From: Mycobacterium sp. PO1
GTDB taxonomy: Bacteria > Actinomycetota > Actinomycetes > Mycobacteriales > Mycobacteriaceae
Assembly (NCBI RefSeq): GCF_017312405.1
Contig: NZ_BLTG01000014.1
Span: 1 to 64,000 of the forward strand
Length of the DNA stretch: 64,000 bases
Direction: 5' to 3'
The position numbers and the translations under genes are program-made. Of the stretch, positions 35,407 through 45,783 are shown piece by piece. The notes beneath the pieces were generated by a model. That model searched no databases. It was not told the origin of the DNA and saw only the letters and a program-made list of their open reading frames with translations. Positions within the stretch are counted from its first letter, which is position 1. Every line of letters starts with the position of its first letter.

Positions 35407-36129
35407 ATGGACGACCACACCGATCCGGCCGTGCCGGAACGCGTTGCCCGCCTCGGCGGATACTTCGCGCTGGACACGGCGACGGGCTCCGGCTGGCGGC
35501 CCCTGGCCGAACTGCTCGACACCGCGGCCCTCGCCGATCGGGTGGGTGCCACCCGGGCGGCGATCGCCGGCTTCTCGGGGTGCGCACCCACCGATGTCCC
35601 GGTGCGGGTGGCCGCCTCCTCGCTGCAGATGGCGATCGCGGCCCGACTGATGTCACCGGCGCTCGGATCGTTCGCCGCGCTGCGCGCCGTCCCCATGTTG
35701 ACCGCGCGCTCGCTGCGCTGGCGCACCGCGGGGCATTCGGTGCAGTTCGGCGCCACCGGGCTCGAGTGGCGCGACACCGGGGACGCGCTCACCGCCGCCC
35801 GCGCCATCGACACCGCGCTGCTCGGCGACGCCCTGGCGCCGCTGATCGACCGCCTGCATGCCGACGTCGCGCTGTCTCCGCAGGTCATGTGGGGCAACGT
35901 CGTCTCGTCGGCCAACGGAGCGGCGACCGTGCTGGGCATGACAGACCGGTCGCTGGTGAGCGCGGGCCGCCAGCTCGTCACCGCGCTGGCCGACACGCAG
36001 AGGCTGCGCGGGACCGTCGACACTGCCCAAGGCGCGTTCCGCAGGCGCAGCTGCTGCCTGTTCTATCAGGCACCGCACGGGGGCCTGTGCGGGGACTGCG
36101 TGCTGCACGGCGCCGACGCGCCACGCTGA
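35407..36129 (+). CDS. FhuF-like [2Fe-2S] protein (putative ferric/cobalt reductase)
   Basis: 240 residues. The C-terminus has Cys216, Cys217, Cys228 and Cys231 in a C-C-x10-C-x2-C pattern (CCLFYQAP then GGLCGDCVL), the [2Fe-2S] signature of FhuF ferric-siderophore reductases. The N-terminal 200 residues are Ala-rich and helical with a SPQVMWGNVVSSANGA segment typical of the family. ATG 35407; GTG 35398 is an alternative. Divergent from the dehydratase operon and sharing its regulatory region, so a role in reducing cobalamin rather than iron is conceivable (speculation). Confidence 0.8.
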   Translation: MDDHTDPAVPERVARLGGYFALDTATGSGWRPLAELLDTAALADRVGATRAAIAGFSGCAPTDVPVRVAASSLQMAIAARLMSPALGSFAALRAVPMLTARSLRWRTAGHSVQFGATGLEWRDTGDALTAARAIDTALLGDALAPLIDRLHADVALSPQVMWGNVVSSANGAATVLGMTDRSLVSAGRQLVTALADTQRLRGTVDTAQGAFRRRSCCLFYQAPHGGLCGDCVLHGADAPR

Positions 36130-36155
36130 GCGCCGCCCTCGGACCCGGGTCTCAT

Positions 36156-36189
36156 TGCAACGTCGATGCAACGCAGGCCTCATTAGCAT
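36156..36189 (+). promoter_or_regulatory. TGCAAC direct-repeat activator site and -10 of luxR-cobA
   Basis: TGCAAC (36156-36161), GTCGA, TGCAAC (36167-36172), 11 bases, then TAGCAT (36184-36189), a good TAnnnT -10. Transcription would start near 36196, 26 nt before the luxR ATG. Geometry is identical to the modules before pduE and the aldehyde dehydrogenase gene. Confidence 0.8.
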
Positions 36190-36221
36190 TCGGCCCGCCG
36201 ACCGACCGGACGGAGTCACCG

Positions 36222-36971
36222 ATGAGTTTGTCCCCCAGCGACTACGCAGTGCGCACCGCGCCCCCGCCGCGCGCCGACCTAGCCAGAAGCACGCAAATTC
36301 CCAGCGCACGAAGGGGTTTGGTGTCACCGCGCCGAATGCGGGCCGCGGTGGTGACCGACGACGAACTGCTCCGGCACGGCCTGGTGCACATGATGTCGCG
36401 CACCGACAGCGTCCTGCTCGTCGGCAACATGCGCCCCGGGGCCGAACTGGTGGGCCGACTGCAGAGCCTGCGACCGGACCTGCTGGTGTTCGGCACCGAC
36501 CGCGACGTCACACTCCCCACGCTGCTGGCCGATCTGCATCCGCGGCCGAAGGTGGTCGTCGTCATCGACACCGACGACCCCCAGACCGACCCGCTGGATC
36601 TGATCCGGGCGGGCGCCGACGGACTGATCGACCGGCGGTCGACCTCCCACGAGTTGCTCGCCACCCTGATGCGGGTGGCCGCCGGGCACAACGCGCTGGA
36701 CGCGTCGTGCGCGAACGCCGTGATCACCCGGCTGCGCGCGCCGGTCGCCGCACCGGACGAGGCATGCACACCGGTGTTGACGCGTCGGGAGCACGAGGTA
36801 CTGCACCTGCTCACCGACGGCCTGGACAACCGCACCATCGCACGCAACCTGTTCATCAGCGAGGCGACGGTGAAGTTCCACCTGCACAACATCATGGGCA
36901 AGTTCGGTGTGCACCGCAGGGCCGCGCTGGTGTCGACGGCGTTGCGCGGCAGGGTGATCGGGGGACGGTGA
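36222..36971 (+). CDS. NarL/LuxR-type regulator with degenerate receiver domain
   Basis: 249 residues: about 40 residues of N-terminal leader, a receiver-like domain (40-155) and a C-terminal LuxR HTH (TRREHEVLHLLTDGLDNRTI through VKFHLHNIMGKFGV, about 185-230). The position of the phospho-acceptor Asp reads Gly91 (PDLLVFGTDRD) and the conserved lysine region reads GADGLIDRRS, so phosphorylation is unlikely. No histidine kinase is adjacent. ATG 36222 with GGACGGAG upstream. It begins a unit with cobA (28-bp gap), and its promoter has the TGCAAC module. Confidence 0.9.
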   Translation: MSLSPSDYAVRTAPPPRADLARSTQIPSARRGLVSPRRMRAAVVTDDELLRHGLVHMMSRTDSVLLVGNMRPGAELVGRLQSLRPDLLVFGTDRDVTLPTLLADLHPRPKVVVVIDTDDPQTDPLDLIRAGADGLIDRRSTSHELLATLMRVAAGHNALDASCANAVITRLRAPVAAPDEACTPVLTRREHEVLHLLTDGLDNRTIARNLFISEATVKFHLHNIMGKFGVHRRAALVSTALRGRVIGGR

Positions 36972-36999
36972 TGACTTCGGCCGCCGTCGGGACGAACCG

Positions 37000-38118
37000 A
37001 TGACCGCGGGTGTCACCGTCGAGTTACCGGTGCACGGACGTCGCGTCCTGCTCGCCGGAGCCTCGGCACGCGCCATCTCGACCGCAGCGGCGCTGGTCGA
37101 TGCCGGGGCCGTGCTGACCATCGTCTGCCCCTCCCCCGCCCCGTACTTCGACGATCTCGCCGAACGCGGTCTGCTCACGTTGCACCGGCGCGAGCCGACG
37201 GCCGCCGACATCGGCTCCGCGACAATCGTGTTCGCGCAGACCGGCAGCCGGGACGGCGACCACGACATCGCGCGACGGGCAGAACAACTCAACCGGCTCT
37301 GCATCTGCGCCGAACCGCCGGCCGCCCCCACCACCCGCCGTGCGGGCCCCGGCCGGGTCGTCATCGTCGGCGGCGGACCCGGCGACCCGGGCCTGCTGAC
37401 GGTCGCCGGGCGCGACGCGCTGGCCGGCGCGGACGTGATCGTCACCGACCGGCTGGCACCGGTCGCGGCGCTGGCCACCCTCGCACCGAACGCCGAGATC
37501 GTCGACGTCTCCAAGATCCCCGGCGGGCGGCGCACCGAGCAGAGCACCATCAACGCGCTGCTCGTCGAGCATGCCGCGGCGGGCCGCACCGTCGTCCGGT
37601 TCAAGGGCGGGGACGGATTCGTCTTCGGCCGGGGCGGCGAGGAGCTCGACCACTGTCTGCGCGCCGGGATCCTGGTCGATGTGATCCCGGGCGTCAGCGC
37701 CTCGATCGCCGCGCCCGCCGCTGCGCTGATCCCGGTGACCCATCGTGGCCTCACCCAGGGATTCACGGTGGTGTCCGGGCACGTGCCGCCGGGGCACCCC
37801 GACTCCACCGTCGACTACGCCGCGCTGGCGCAGGCGAACACCACCATCGTGTTGATGATGGCCGTCGCCAATCTCGAAGCCATCAGCCGCGCGCTCACCG
37901 AGGCCGGACTCGATCCTGACACCCCGGCCGCGGTGATCGCCGACGGATGCCTGTCCAGCCAGCGGCAGGTGCGCGCCACGCTGGCCACGATCGCGCAGGC
38001 CGCCCGGTTCGCCCGGATCGGCCCGCCCGCGACGACGGTGATCGGCGCGGTGGCCGGATTCATCCCCGGGCGGGTGACCGCCGAGTCGGTTCAGCCGGTC
38101 GCCATCCTGCAAGCCTGA
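37000..38118 (+). CDS. cobA: uroporphyrinogen-III C-methyltransferase (CysG/CobA type)
   Basis: 372 residues. The C-terminal two thirds is a SUMT making precorrin-2, the branch to cobalamin and siroheme: VVIVGGGPGDPGLLTVAG (about 120), FKGGDGFVFGRGGEE and TVVSGHVPPGH. The first 110 residues keep a Rossmann-like piece (GRRVLLAGASARAIS) resembling a reduced precorrin-2 dehydrogenase/ferrochelatase domain of CysG, probably incomplete. 28 bp after luxR and likely cotranscribed from the TGCAAC-module promoter. Presence beside a B12 enzyme suggests it boosts cofactor supply. Confidence 0.92.
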   Translation: MTAGVTVELPVHGRRVLLAGASARAISTAAALVDAGAVLTIVCPSPAPYFDDLAERGLLTLHRREPTAADIGSATIVFAQTGSRDGDHDIARRAEQLNRLCICAEPPAAPTTRRAGPGRVVIVGGGPGDPGLLTVAGRDALAGADVIVTDRLAPVAALATLAPNAEIVDVSKIPGGRRTEQSTINALLVEHAAAGRTVVRFKGGDGFVFGRGGEELDHCLRAGILVDVIPGVSASIAAPAAALIPVTHRGLTQGFTVVSGHVPPGHPDSTVDYAALAQANTTIVLMMAVANLEAISRALTEAGLDPDTPAAVIADGCLSSQRQVRATLATIAQAARFARIGPPATTVIGAVAGFIPGRVTAESVQPVAILQA

Positions 38119-38147
38119 CAGGCACTTTCGTCGCCGCCGCCGGCGGC

Positions 38148-38858
38148 TCAGGTGAGCACGCCGGCCAGCAGTGCTGCCAGCGCCGCCCCGATGAAGGGGC
38201 CGACGATGGGCACCCAGGAGTAGGACCACAGCGGGTCACCCTTGCCCTTGATCGGTAGCAGCGCGTACGCGATGCGGGGACCGAGGTCGCGGGCGGGGTT
38301 GATGGCGTAGCCGGTGGGACCACCGAGGCCGAACCCGATGGCCATGATGACGAAGGTGACCCCGGCGTAACCCAGCGTGTCGTTCACGGCCGGGGTAGTG
38401 AAGATCCACAGCAGCAATACGAAAGTCGCGATCACCTCGGTGACCAGGTTCCACCCGGTGCTGCGGATCGCGGGGGCCGTGCAGAAGATCGCCCGGGTGC
38501 CGGAGTTGTCGTCGTTGTGGTCGTACTGCAGCTTGAACGCCGCCCAGCACAGAACCGCGCCGAGGATGCCGCCCAGCAGCTGACCGCCCATGTAGAACGG
38601 CACACTGCCCCAGGGGACACCGCCGTTGATGGCCACCGCCAACGTCACCGCGGGGTTGATGTGCGCGCCTGACGGCTCGGCGATGCTGGCACCGGTGAAG
38701 ACGCCGAAGCCCCAACCCAATACGATGACGAGCCAGTCGCCACCGCCGCCGTGCGAGAACGAGTTCTTCAGCACGACCGCCGCGACGGAACCGTTGCCGA
38801 TCACCACGAGTACGCCGGTGCCCAGGAGCTCCCAGATGAAGATGTCGGTGTACGACAC
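38148..38858 (-). CDS. glpF: glycerol facilitator / aquaglyceroporin
   Basis: 236 residues, six membrane spans plus two half-helices. Both NPA motifs are present: HINPAV (68-70) and AINPARDLGPR (187-189), and the second is followed by Arg-Asp, the aspartate being characteristic of glycerol facilitators rather than water-only aquaporins. GTG start at 38856-38858 with GGAAAGG upstream; the frame continues 65 codons upstream without family similarity. Carries glycerol or diols inward for GlpK and the dehydratase. Convergent with cobA and divergent from the GlcG-like gene over 231 bp. Confidence 0.93.
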   Translation of the reverse strand: MSYTDIFIWELLGTGVLVVIGNGSVAAVVLKNSFSHGGGGDWLVIVLGWGFGVFTGASIAEPSGAHINPAVTLAVAINGGVPWGSVPFYMGGQLLGGILGAVLCWAAFKLQYDHNDDNSGTRAIFCTAPAIRSTGWNLVTEVIATFVLLLWIFTTPAVNDTLGYAGVTFVIMAIGFGLGGPTGYAINPARDLGPRIAYALLPIKGKGDPLWSYSWVPIVGPFIGAALAALLAGVLT

Positions 38859-39089
38859 TGCCAGCCTTTCCGAAGTGGGTGTCCTGCCAGTGTCGGCGCC
38901 GGCGGCGCGGAAAGCCTCGCTACAGAGCAGGTCCCAACCGGCAACTGGCCGTAGCACTGGGCTTTCGGTTAGGTTGGCGGGCCCGGCGACGCCGAAGCCG
39001 CACGAACACGGTGTGTCTCGGCGCTCCAGGCCATAGCATCGGAGCCGAATCAAAACAGTTGCCGTACCGCTCTTTCGAAAGGTTCACCA

Positions 39090-39494
39090 ATGACCTCGTT
39101 GCCGTTGACGAAAGCCCAGGCCGTCCTGGAGGCCGCCATCGCCAAAGCCGACGAGATCGGTCAGCCGATGAACATCGCCGTCGTCGACGACGGCGGGCAC
39201 CTGGTCACGTTCGCCCGCATGGACGGTGCGATCAAGGCCAGCATCGACATCTCCACGCGCAAGGCCACCACATCGGTGTTGATGAACGCGCCCACCGCCG
39301 CCCTGATGGGCCTGGTGCAGCCGGGTGCCGAACTGTACGGACTCGAACAGCTCTCCGGTGGACTGGTGGTGTTCGGGGGCGGCATCCCGCTCCAACTCGA
39401 CGGCGTCACGGTCGGCGCCATCGGTGTCAGCGCCGGCAGCGCTGCTCAGGACGTCACCGTGGCCGAGGCCGGCGTCGCAGCCCTGGCGGGCTGA
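39090..39494 (+). CDS. GlcG/HbpS (PduO C-terminal-like) protein
   Basis: 134 residues of the DUF336 fold: AIAKADEIGQPMNIAVVDDG, then FARMDGAIKASIDISTRKA and GGIPLQLDGVTVGAIGVSAG. The family includes heme-binding HbpS and the C-terminal domain of the cobalamin adenosyltransferase PduO, and members often accompany glycerol/diol dehydratase genes. Here only this domain is present; no PduO adenosyltransferase domain is in the window. ATG 39090 with GAAAGG upstream. Exact role unknown. Confidence 0.9.
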   Translation: MTSLPLTKAQAVLEAAIAKADEIGQPMNIAVVDDGGHLVTFARMDGAIKASIDISTRKATTSVLMNAPTAALMGLVQPGAELYGLEQLSGGLVVFGGGIPLQLDGVTVGAIGVSAGSAAQDVTVAEAGVAALAG

Positions 39495-39527
39495 CGCCGG
39501 CCCGGCGCCGCGCGGTCCGTCGACCGA

Positions 39528-41045
39528 TCAGTCGACGTCCACCCAGTCCAGCGTCCGCTGAACGGCCTTCTGCCACCCCGCGTACCCGGACTCGCGCTGC
39601 TCCTCGCTCCAGTCGGGTGACCAGCGCTGCCCCTCCTGCCAGTTGGCGCGCAATTCCTCCTCGTCCTTCCAGAACCCGACGGCCAGCCCGGCGGCGTACG
39701 CCGCGCCCAGCGCGGTGGTCTCGGCGACGACAGGCTTGACCACGTCGACGCCGAGCACGTCGGCCTGGATCTGCATGCACAGTTCGTTGGCGGTGATGCC
39801 GCCGTCGACCTTCAGTACCTCCAGATGCACACCGCTGTCGGCTTCCATCGCGTCGACGACGTCGCGCGACTGGTAACAGATCGACTCCAGCGTCGCCCGG
39901 GCCAGATGGGCGTTGGTGTTGAAGCGGCTGAGCCCGACGATCGCGCCGCGGGCGTCCGAACGCCAGTAGGGGGCGAACAGCCCGGAGAACGCGGGCACGA
40001 AATACACCCCGCCGTTGTCCTCGACCTGGCGCGCCAGCGATTCACTCTGTGCCGCACCGCTGATGATGCCGAGCTGGTCGCGCAGCCACTGCACCGCCGA
40101 GCCGGTCACCGCGATGGACCCTTCCAGGGCGTAGACCGGTTTGGCGTCGCCGAAGCGGTAGCACACGGTGGTCAGCAGCCCATGCTCGGAGCGCACGATC
40201 TTCTCACCGGTGTTGAGCAGCAGGAAGTTGCCGGTGCCGTAGGTGTTCTTGGCCTCACCGGAACTCAGGCACACCTGACCCACCATGGCGGCCTGCTGGT
40301 CACCCAGGATTCCGGTCAGCGGGATCTCGGTGTCCAGCGGACCGGCCGGATGCGTCACACCGTAGGCGTCCGGGGACGACGACGACGCGATCGCGGGCAG
40401 CATCTGGCGCGGAATCCCGAAGAACGACAACAGTTCATCGTCCCAGTCCAGCGTCTCCAGGTTCATCAGCATGGTGCGGCTGGCATTGGTCACGTCGGTG
40501 ATGTGCACCCCGCCGCGGGTACCACCGGTGAGGTTCCACAGCACCCAGGTGTCACAGGTGCCGAAGATGGCGTCACCGCGTTCGGCGGCCTCACGCACCC
40601 CGTCGACGTTCTCCAGGATCCACTGGATCTTGCCGCCGGAGAAGTACGTGGCCGGCGGCAGACCGGCCTTCTGGCGGATGACGTCACCGCGGCCGTCACG
40701 ATCCAGCGCCGAGGCGATCCGGTCGGTGCGGGTGTCCTGCCACACGATGGCGTTGTAGTAGGGCCGGCCGGTCTTGCGGTTCCACACCAGCGCGGTCTCG
40801 CGCTGGTTGGTGATGCCGAGAGCCACCACGTCCTGTGCCGACAGATCGGACTTGTTCAGCGCCGTCTGCAGGACCGAGCCGGTGCGCTCCCAGATCTCGA
40901 CGGGATTGTGCTCCACCCACCCCGCCCGAGGCAGGATCTGCTCGTGCTCGAGTTGGTGTCGGGCCACCTCACGTCCGGCGTGGTCGAACACCATCGCCCT
41001 GGTGCTGGTCGTTCCTTGGTCGATAGCAGCTACGAAGTCGCCCAA
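39528..41045 (-). CDS. glpK: glycerol kinase
   Basis: Phosphorylates glycerol to sn-glycerol-3-phosphate, competing with the dehydratase for glycerol. 505 residues, FGGY family: N-terminal [15 protein letters not shown], middle [29 protein letters not shown], and C-terminal [15 protein letters not shown] with SPDWSEEQR near the end. TTG start at 41043-41045 preceded by AAGGAG at seven bases. Convergent with the GlcG-like gene; the 159-bp leader before the next terminator has no TGCAAC module, only weak partial matches. Confidence 0.96.
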   Translation of the reverse strand: MGDFVAAIDQGTTSTRAMVFDHAGREVARHQLEHEQILPRAGWVEHNPVEIWERTGSVLQTALNKSDLSAQDVVALGITNQRETALVWNRKTGRPYYNAIVWQDTRTDRIASALDRDGRGDVIRQKAGLPPATYFSGGKIQWILENVDGVREAAERGDAIFGTCDTWVLWNLTGGTRGGVHITDVTNASRTMLMNLETLDWDDELLSFFGIPRQMLPAIASSSSPDAYGVTHPAGPLDTEIPLTGILGDQQAAMVGQVCLSSGEAKNTYGTGNFLLLNTGEKIVRSEHGLLTTVCYRFGDAKPVYALEGSIAVTGSAVQWLRDQLGIISGAAQSESLARQVEDNGGVYFVPAFSGLFAPYWRSDARGAIVGLSRFNTNAHLARATLESICYQSRDVVDAMEADSGVHLEVLKVDGGITANELCMQIQADVLGVDVVKPVVAETTALGAAYAAGLAVGFWKDEEELRANWQEGQRWSPDWSEEQRESGYAGWQKAVQRTLDWVDVD

Positions 41046-41204
41046 TTCCCGCTCCTTGAATCCTCGACCGGCGCCCCGCCGGTGACACCGTCCAACCTAT
41101 CGGCCGTGCTGCGGACTCAGGCCGTATTGCCGCAAACTATCCGAACGGTGGGGCCGAAAAGCGTTGCCGTGCTTGAGCATGTCGGGCGACTACCGGTGAA
41201 AACA

Positions 41205-41242
41205 CAAACTCGCACGGATCGAGGGAAATCCGTGCGAGTTTG
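41205..41242 (-). terminator. intrinsic terminator of the aldehyde dehydrogenase gene
   Basis: A perfect 15-bp stem (41205-41219 with 41228-41242), 8-nt loop, followed on the minus strand by TGTTTTC. It starts 12 bp past the stop codon. One of the clearest stem plus T-tract terminators in the window, and it separates the aldehyde dehydrogenase from glpK. Confidence 0.88.
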
Positions 41243-41253
41243 CGTCCAGGAGA

Positions 41254-42777
<1,524 letters not shown>

Positions 42778-42811
42778 GGTGAGTCTCCTGCTCGTGTGTG
42801 GTGCGTCACTC

Positions 42812-42845
42812 AACCTACGCGCGGAACCGTTGCAGCACGGTTGCA
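42812..42845 (-). promoter_or_regulatory. TGCAAC direct-repeat activator site and -10 of the aldehyde dehydrogenase gene
   Basis: Minus strand: TGCAAC, CGTGC, TGCAAC (42845 to 42829), 11 bases, TAGGTT (42817-42812). Transcription would start near 42805, about 27 nt before the ATG. The site ends 3 bp from the proposed GTG start of the divergent tetR, so binding there could also block tetR expression. Confidence 0.8.
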
Positions 42846-42847
42846 TC

Positions 42848-43489
42848 GTGGAGCGGAAAGCGAGGACAATTCCGGGCATCGCCCCACCGAGCAACACACC
42901 TCGCCGCCGTGCCCGCCAGAAGCGCTCCCGCGACACGGTCGACATGCTGGTGGAAGCCGCCGCTGCGGTGTTCTCCCGGGAGGGTGCGGGCGCGACGACC
43001 AACCGCATCGCCGAGCGCGCCGGGTTCTCGATCGGCACTCTCTACCAGTACTTCCCCGACAAGCTGGCGTTGTTGCGCGCGGTGGCCGAGAAGCACCTGA
43101 ACGACGCCGATCGCCGGCTGACCGAGGTGTTCGCGCAACTGCGCGCCGACGCTCCCCCGTTCGACACGACCCTGCGCACACTCCTCGACGCCGTCGTCGC
43201 CGAGCACGCCGACCGGCCGCGGCTGCACGCGCTGGTGCACCGGCTGGCACCGCGCGGGCTCGACGAGCTGGCCACCGTGCAGGCGCTCGAGGACCGGATC
43301 TGCGACGAGGTGGCGTTTCATCTGAAGCGCTGCGACCGCGGTGGCGACGACCCGCAGCGGGCCGCGCGCACGGTGGTGCACACCGTCGACGCGCACCTGC
43401 ACCGGGTGATGACCCGGCACGGCTTCGACATCGACGCCCTGATGGCGACCGTCAACCAGCTTGTGCCGCCACCTGGCCGCGGAGTGTGA
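42848..43489 (+). CDS. TetR-family regulator
   Basis: 213 residues with a basic N-terminus ([15 protein letters not shown]) and a standard HTH ([21 protein letters not shown], about 45-65). The C-terminal domain is an unclassified ligand pocket. Divergent from the aldehyde dehydrogenase and probably regulating it. Start: GTG 42848 is the only start in the gap that preserves helix 1, but it has no ribosome-binding site and adjoins the TGCAAC operator. Its 3' end overlaps the convergent hydrolase by 38 bp. Confidence 0.87.
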   Translation: MERKARTIPGIAPPSNTPRRRARQKRSRDTVDMLVEAAAAVFSREGAGATTNRIAERAGFSIGTLYQYFPDKLALLRAVAEKHLNDADRRLTEVFAQLRADAPPFDTTLRTLLDAVVAEHADRPRLHALVHRLAPRGLDELATVQALEDRICDEVAFHLKRCDRGGDDPQRAARTVVHTVDAHLHRVMTRHGFDIDALMATVNQLVPPPGRGV

Positions 43490-44378
43490 GCATCGCCTCG
43501 CGCAGCTGGCCCAGCCCGGGCTCCTCGATCGGGTAGTGCCCGCAGTTCTCCAGCCGCACCAGACTGGTGGGCGCCGAAATGCGCTGCAGGAAACGGATGC
43601 TCAGCTCCGGCGGAGTCCAGGTGTCGGCGGTGGGCGCGACCAGGGTGACGGGCGCGGCGGTGAAATCTTCAGCAGCGGTGTGCCGGAAGTTCATCCAACT
43701 GGACACGAAGCCCAGCGGCACGCTGGCCCCGCCGCCGCGGGGATCGGCCGCACACTGGCGGGAGAGCGCGGGGTCGTTGCTCATCTGGGTCATGTCGGCC
43801 AGCCAACGGATCGGGACCCGAACACGGCCCAGGGCCGGGTCGAGCGCACGCAGCACAGCGGGCGCGGACCGGCCCAGGAACGGGTAGCGGGTGGCCGCGG
43901 CCCGCGCGGCAGGGTCGGCCACGTCGAGCAGGCAGGTCGCCACCACGGCGGCCACCTGACCCGTCCGCGCGGCCACCTCGTAGGCGAGCATGCCGCCCAT
44001 GCTGGCGCCGAACAGGATCAGCGGGCGCGGGTCGGCGGCGCGCTCGGCGGTCACCAGATCGGTCAACAGCGCCACCCAGTCCGGATAGCGCACCCGCGCG
44101 GGCTGCGCCACGACGGTGTCCCCGTACAACGGCAGGTCCGGGGCGAGCACGTCGGCCCCGTCGACATCGCTGCCCGCGGCGACCGCCGCGACGGGCCACA
44201 GTGCCCCGCCGTACCCACCGCCGCCGTGGATGAGCATCATGCGCACGTCGGCTCCGGGCGCCGGCGCTCTGGAGATGTGCACCCGGGTGCCGCGCCACTG
44301 CCACCAGGTGCTGGTCGGTGGCGCGAGATTGTTCACGTAGCGGGCGGGCAGGAACTGTGCGTAGCTCCGGTAGTCCAT
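43452..44378 (-). CDS. alpha/beta hydrolase
   Basis: 308 residues from the ATG at 44376-44378 (MDYRSYAQFLP). Oxyanion region MLIHGGGGYGGALWP, nucleophile elbow FGASMGGML (Gly-Ala-Ser-Met-Gly), acid in VAPTADTWTPPE and His in LENCGHYPIEEPG complete a triad. No signal peptide. Substrate unknown. Lies between the TetR gene and GAF regulator 2; its link with the glycerol island is only by position. Confidence 0.87.
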   Translation of the reverse strand: MDYRSYAQFLPARYVNNLAPPTSTWWQWRGTRVHISRAPAPGADVRMMLIHGGGGYGGALWPVAAVAAGSDVDGADVLAPDLPLYGDTVVAQPARVRYPDWVALLTDLVTAERAADPRPLILFGASMGGMLAYEVAARTGQVAAVVATCLLDVADPAARAAATRYPFLGRSAPAVLRALDPALGRVRVPIRWLADMTQMSNDPALSRQCAADPRGGGASVPLGFVSSWMNFRHTAAEDFTAAPVTLVAPTADTWTPPELSIRFLQRISAPTSLVRLENCGHYPIEEPGLGQLREAMLTLRGQVAAQAG

Positions 44379-44466
44379 GGACTCATGGTCGGAAGCGCGG
44401 GCGCCGCTGACAACTCGCCTTGGCATGGCCGCTGAGCTGGGGATCGTTTCTGTTGCTCAGGTTTGG

Positions 44467-45783
44467 TCAGCCGAGCTCGAAGTCCAGGCCGGCCAGATGG
44501 CCGCCGGCCTGGGCACGGGCCACCGCGGTGAGGCCGGCGCTGTCTCGCAGCGCCTGCCAGCCGTCGCGGTCGTCGCGTCCCTCCGGAAGCTCGAGCCAGC
44601 GACGCAGCGGGCTGCTGCGCCCCTGGGCGTGTTCGGCGAGCACCGCTTCCCGCAGCGTGGTCGACAGCTGGGTGCGCAGCCGGCCGATGGCCGGCGACAC
44701 CGAATGGGTGAGCAGCGGGCCGGGGTAGCGCGTCAGCGCGGTCTCGACGTCACCGGCGTCGAGGGCGGCGAACACCTCGCCGATGTCGCTGGTGATGGGG
44801 GCGAGCAGCCGGTAGGGCCGTGACCCGAGGTTCTCGGCACCGACGACCTTGCGCAGCCGCGACATCTCGGCGCGCACGGTGACGACGTCGAGGCTCTTGT
44901 CGTCGAGCAGCACCGCCAGGTGATCGGCCGACAGACCCTCGGGGTGCCGGCTGAGCAGAACCAGGATGTCGGCGTGCCGGCCGGTCAGGCTGGCCGCCCG
45001 CAGATGGCCGTAGCTGTCGGTGGTGACCCAGCGGGGGCGGTCGCCGCCCAGGACGACCAGATGCGGTTTGCGGGCAGCCGGTTCGGCCGAGATCCCGGAG
45101 ATACCCGACACCCGCAGCAGCGCCAGATGGTTCTCGACGGCGACCGCGGTGGCGCGCACCAGCGCCAGGGTCTGGGTGGTGGCCACCTGGTTGCCGCCGG
45201 TCAGGTCGATGGCGCCCAGCAGCGCGCCGGTGCTCGGGTCGTGCACCGGCGCCGCGGTGCAACTCCACGGCTGCACGACGCGGGAGAAGTGTTCGGAACC
45301 GCGGATCTGCATCTCGCGATCCAGGGTGAGGGCGGTACCGGGCGCGTTGGTACCTGCGCCGCGCTCGCTCCAGTCGGCGCCGGGCACGAAGTTCATCGCC
45401 TCGGCCTTGCGGCATGCGGCCGGGTCCCCTTCGACCCACAGCAGAGTGCCGTCGGCGGCGCTGACCGCCACGACGACGCCGGAGTCGGCGGCGTCGGCGA
45501 CCAGCAGCCGCCGGATGACGGGCAGTGCGGGCGCCAGCGGGTGCGTCTCGCGCAGTCGTTCGACCGCGGCGACGGCCGCGGCCGCGCGGGCGCCGTCCAG
45601 GTCTGGATCGACCCCGCCGGCCAGGCTGCGCTGCCAGCTCTGTGCGACGACGGGCCGCACCGAATTCGTGTTCAGGAAGTTGGCGTCGACCTCGCCGGCG
45701 ACGAACAATTCGTGGACCGTACGCAGCGCAGAAGACGACGGGCGGGTCGTCGCCCGTCCGCGCGATGCTTTCGGAGTTGTCAC
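44467..45783 (-). CDS. GAF-domain transcriptional regulator with winged-helix-like DNA-binding domain (paralogue 2)
   Basis: 438 residues, same architecture as the regulator at 27.5-28.6 kb: WQRSLAGGVDPD, TLLWVEGDPAACRKAEAMNF, GTNAPGTALTLDREMQI (GAF), then the near-identical DNA-binding part (SRHPEGLSADHLAVLLDD, VRAEMSRLRKVVG). It has about 50 extra C-terminal residues. GTG at 45781-45783 with GAGGAG about 12 bases upstream. The winged helix with an 11-bp direct repeat target, as in OmpR-type proteins, makes this or its paralogue the best candidate for binding the TGCAAC modules (inference). The 166 bp upstream contain a CCTGGCGCCAGG palindrome (45847-45858). Confidence 0.88.
   Translation of the reverse strand: MTTPKASRGRATTRPSSSALRTVHELFVAGEVDANFLNTNSVRPVVAQSWQRSLAGGVDPDLDGARAAAAVAAVERLRETHPLAPALPVIRRLLVADAADSGVVVAVSAADGTLLWVEGDPAACRKAEAMNFVPGADWSERGAGTNAPGTALTLDREMQIRGSEHFSRVVQPWSCTAAPVHDPSTGALLGAIDLTGGNQVATTQTLALVRATAVAVENHLALLRVSGISGISAEPAARKPHLVVLGGDRPRWVTTDSYGHLRAASLTGRHADILVLLSRHPEGLSADHLAVLLDDKSLDVVTVRAEMSRLRKVVGAENLGSRPYRLLAPITSDIGEVFAALDAGDVETALTRYPGPLLTHSVSPAIGRLRTQLSTTLREAVLAEHAQGRSSPLRRWLELPEGRDDRDGWQALRDSAGLTAVARAQAGGHLAGLDFELG

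Noticed and set aside
34835..35656. Upstream extension of the dehydratase large-subunit frame
   Set aside because: Residues before MTASVAPQ have no family similarity and overlap the small-subunit gene; AGGAG precedes the ATG at 34834.
35346..36221. Upstream extension of the LuxR frame across the FhuF-like gene
   Set aside because: It is out of frame with the FhuF-like protein, whose cysteine pattern is convincing, and the ATG at 36222 has a good ribosome-binding site.
38859..39089. TGCAAC module between glpF and the GlcG-like gene
   Set aside because: Isolated GCAAC and GTTGCC words occur, but not as an 11-bp direct repeat.
41046..41204. A fourth TGCAAC module before glpK
   Set aside because: Only a partial match (one good half-site, the other 3 of 6, no -10 at the right distance).
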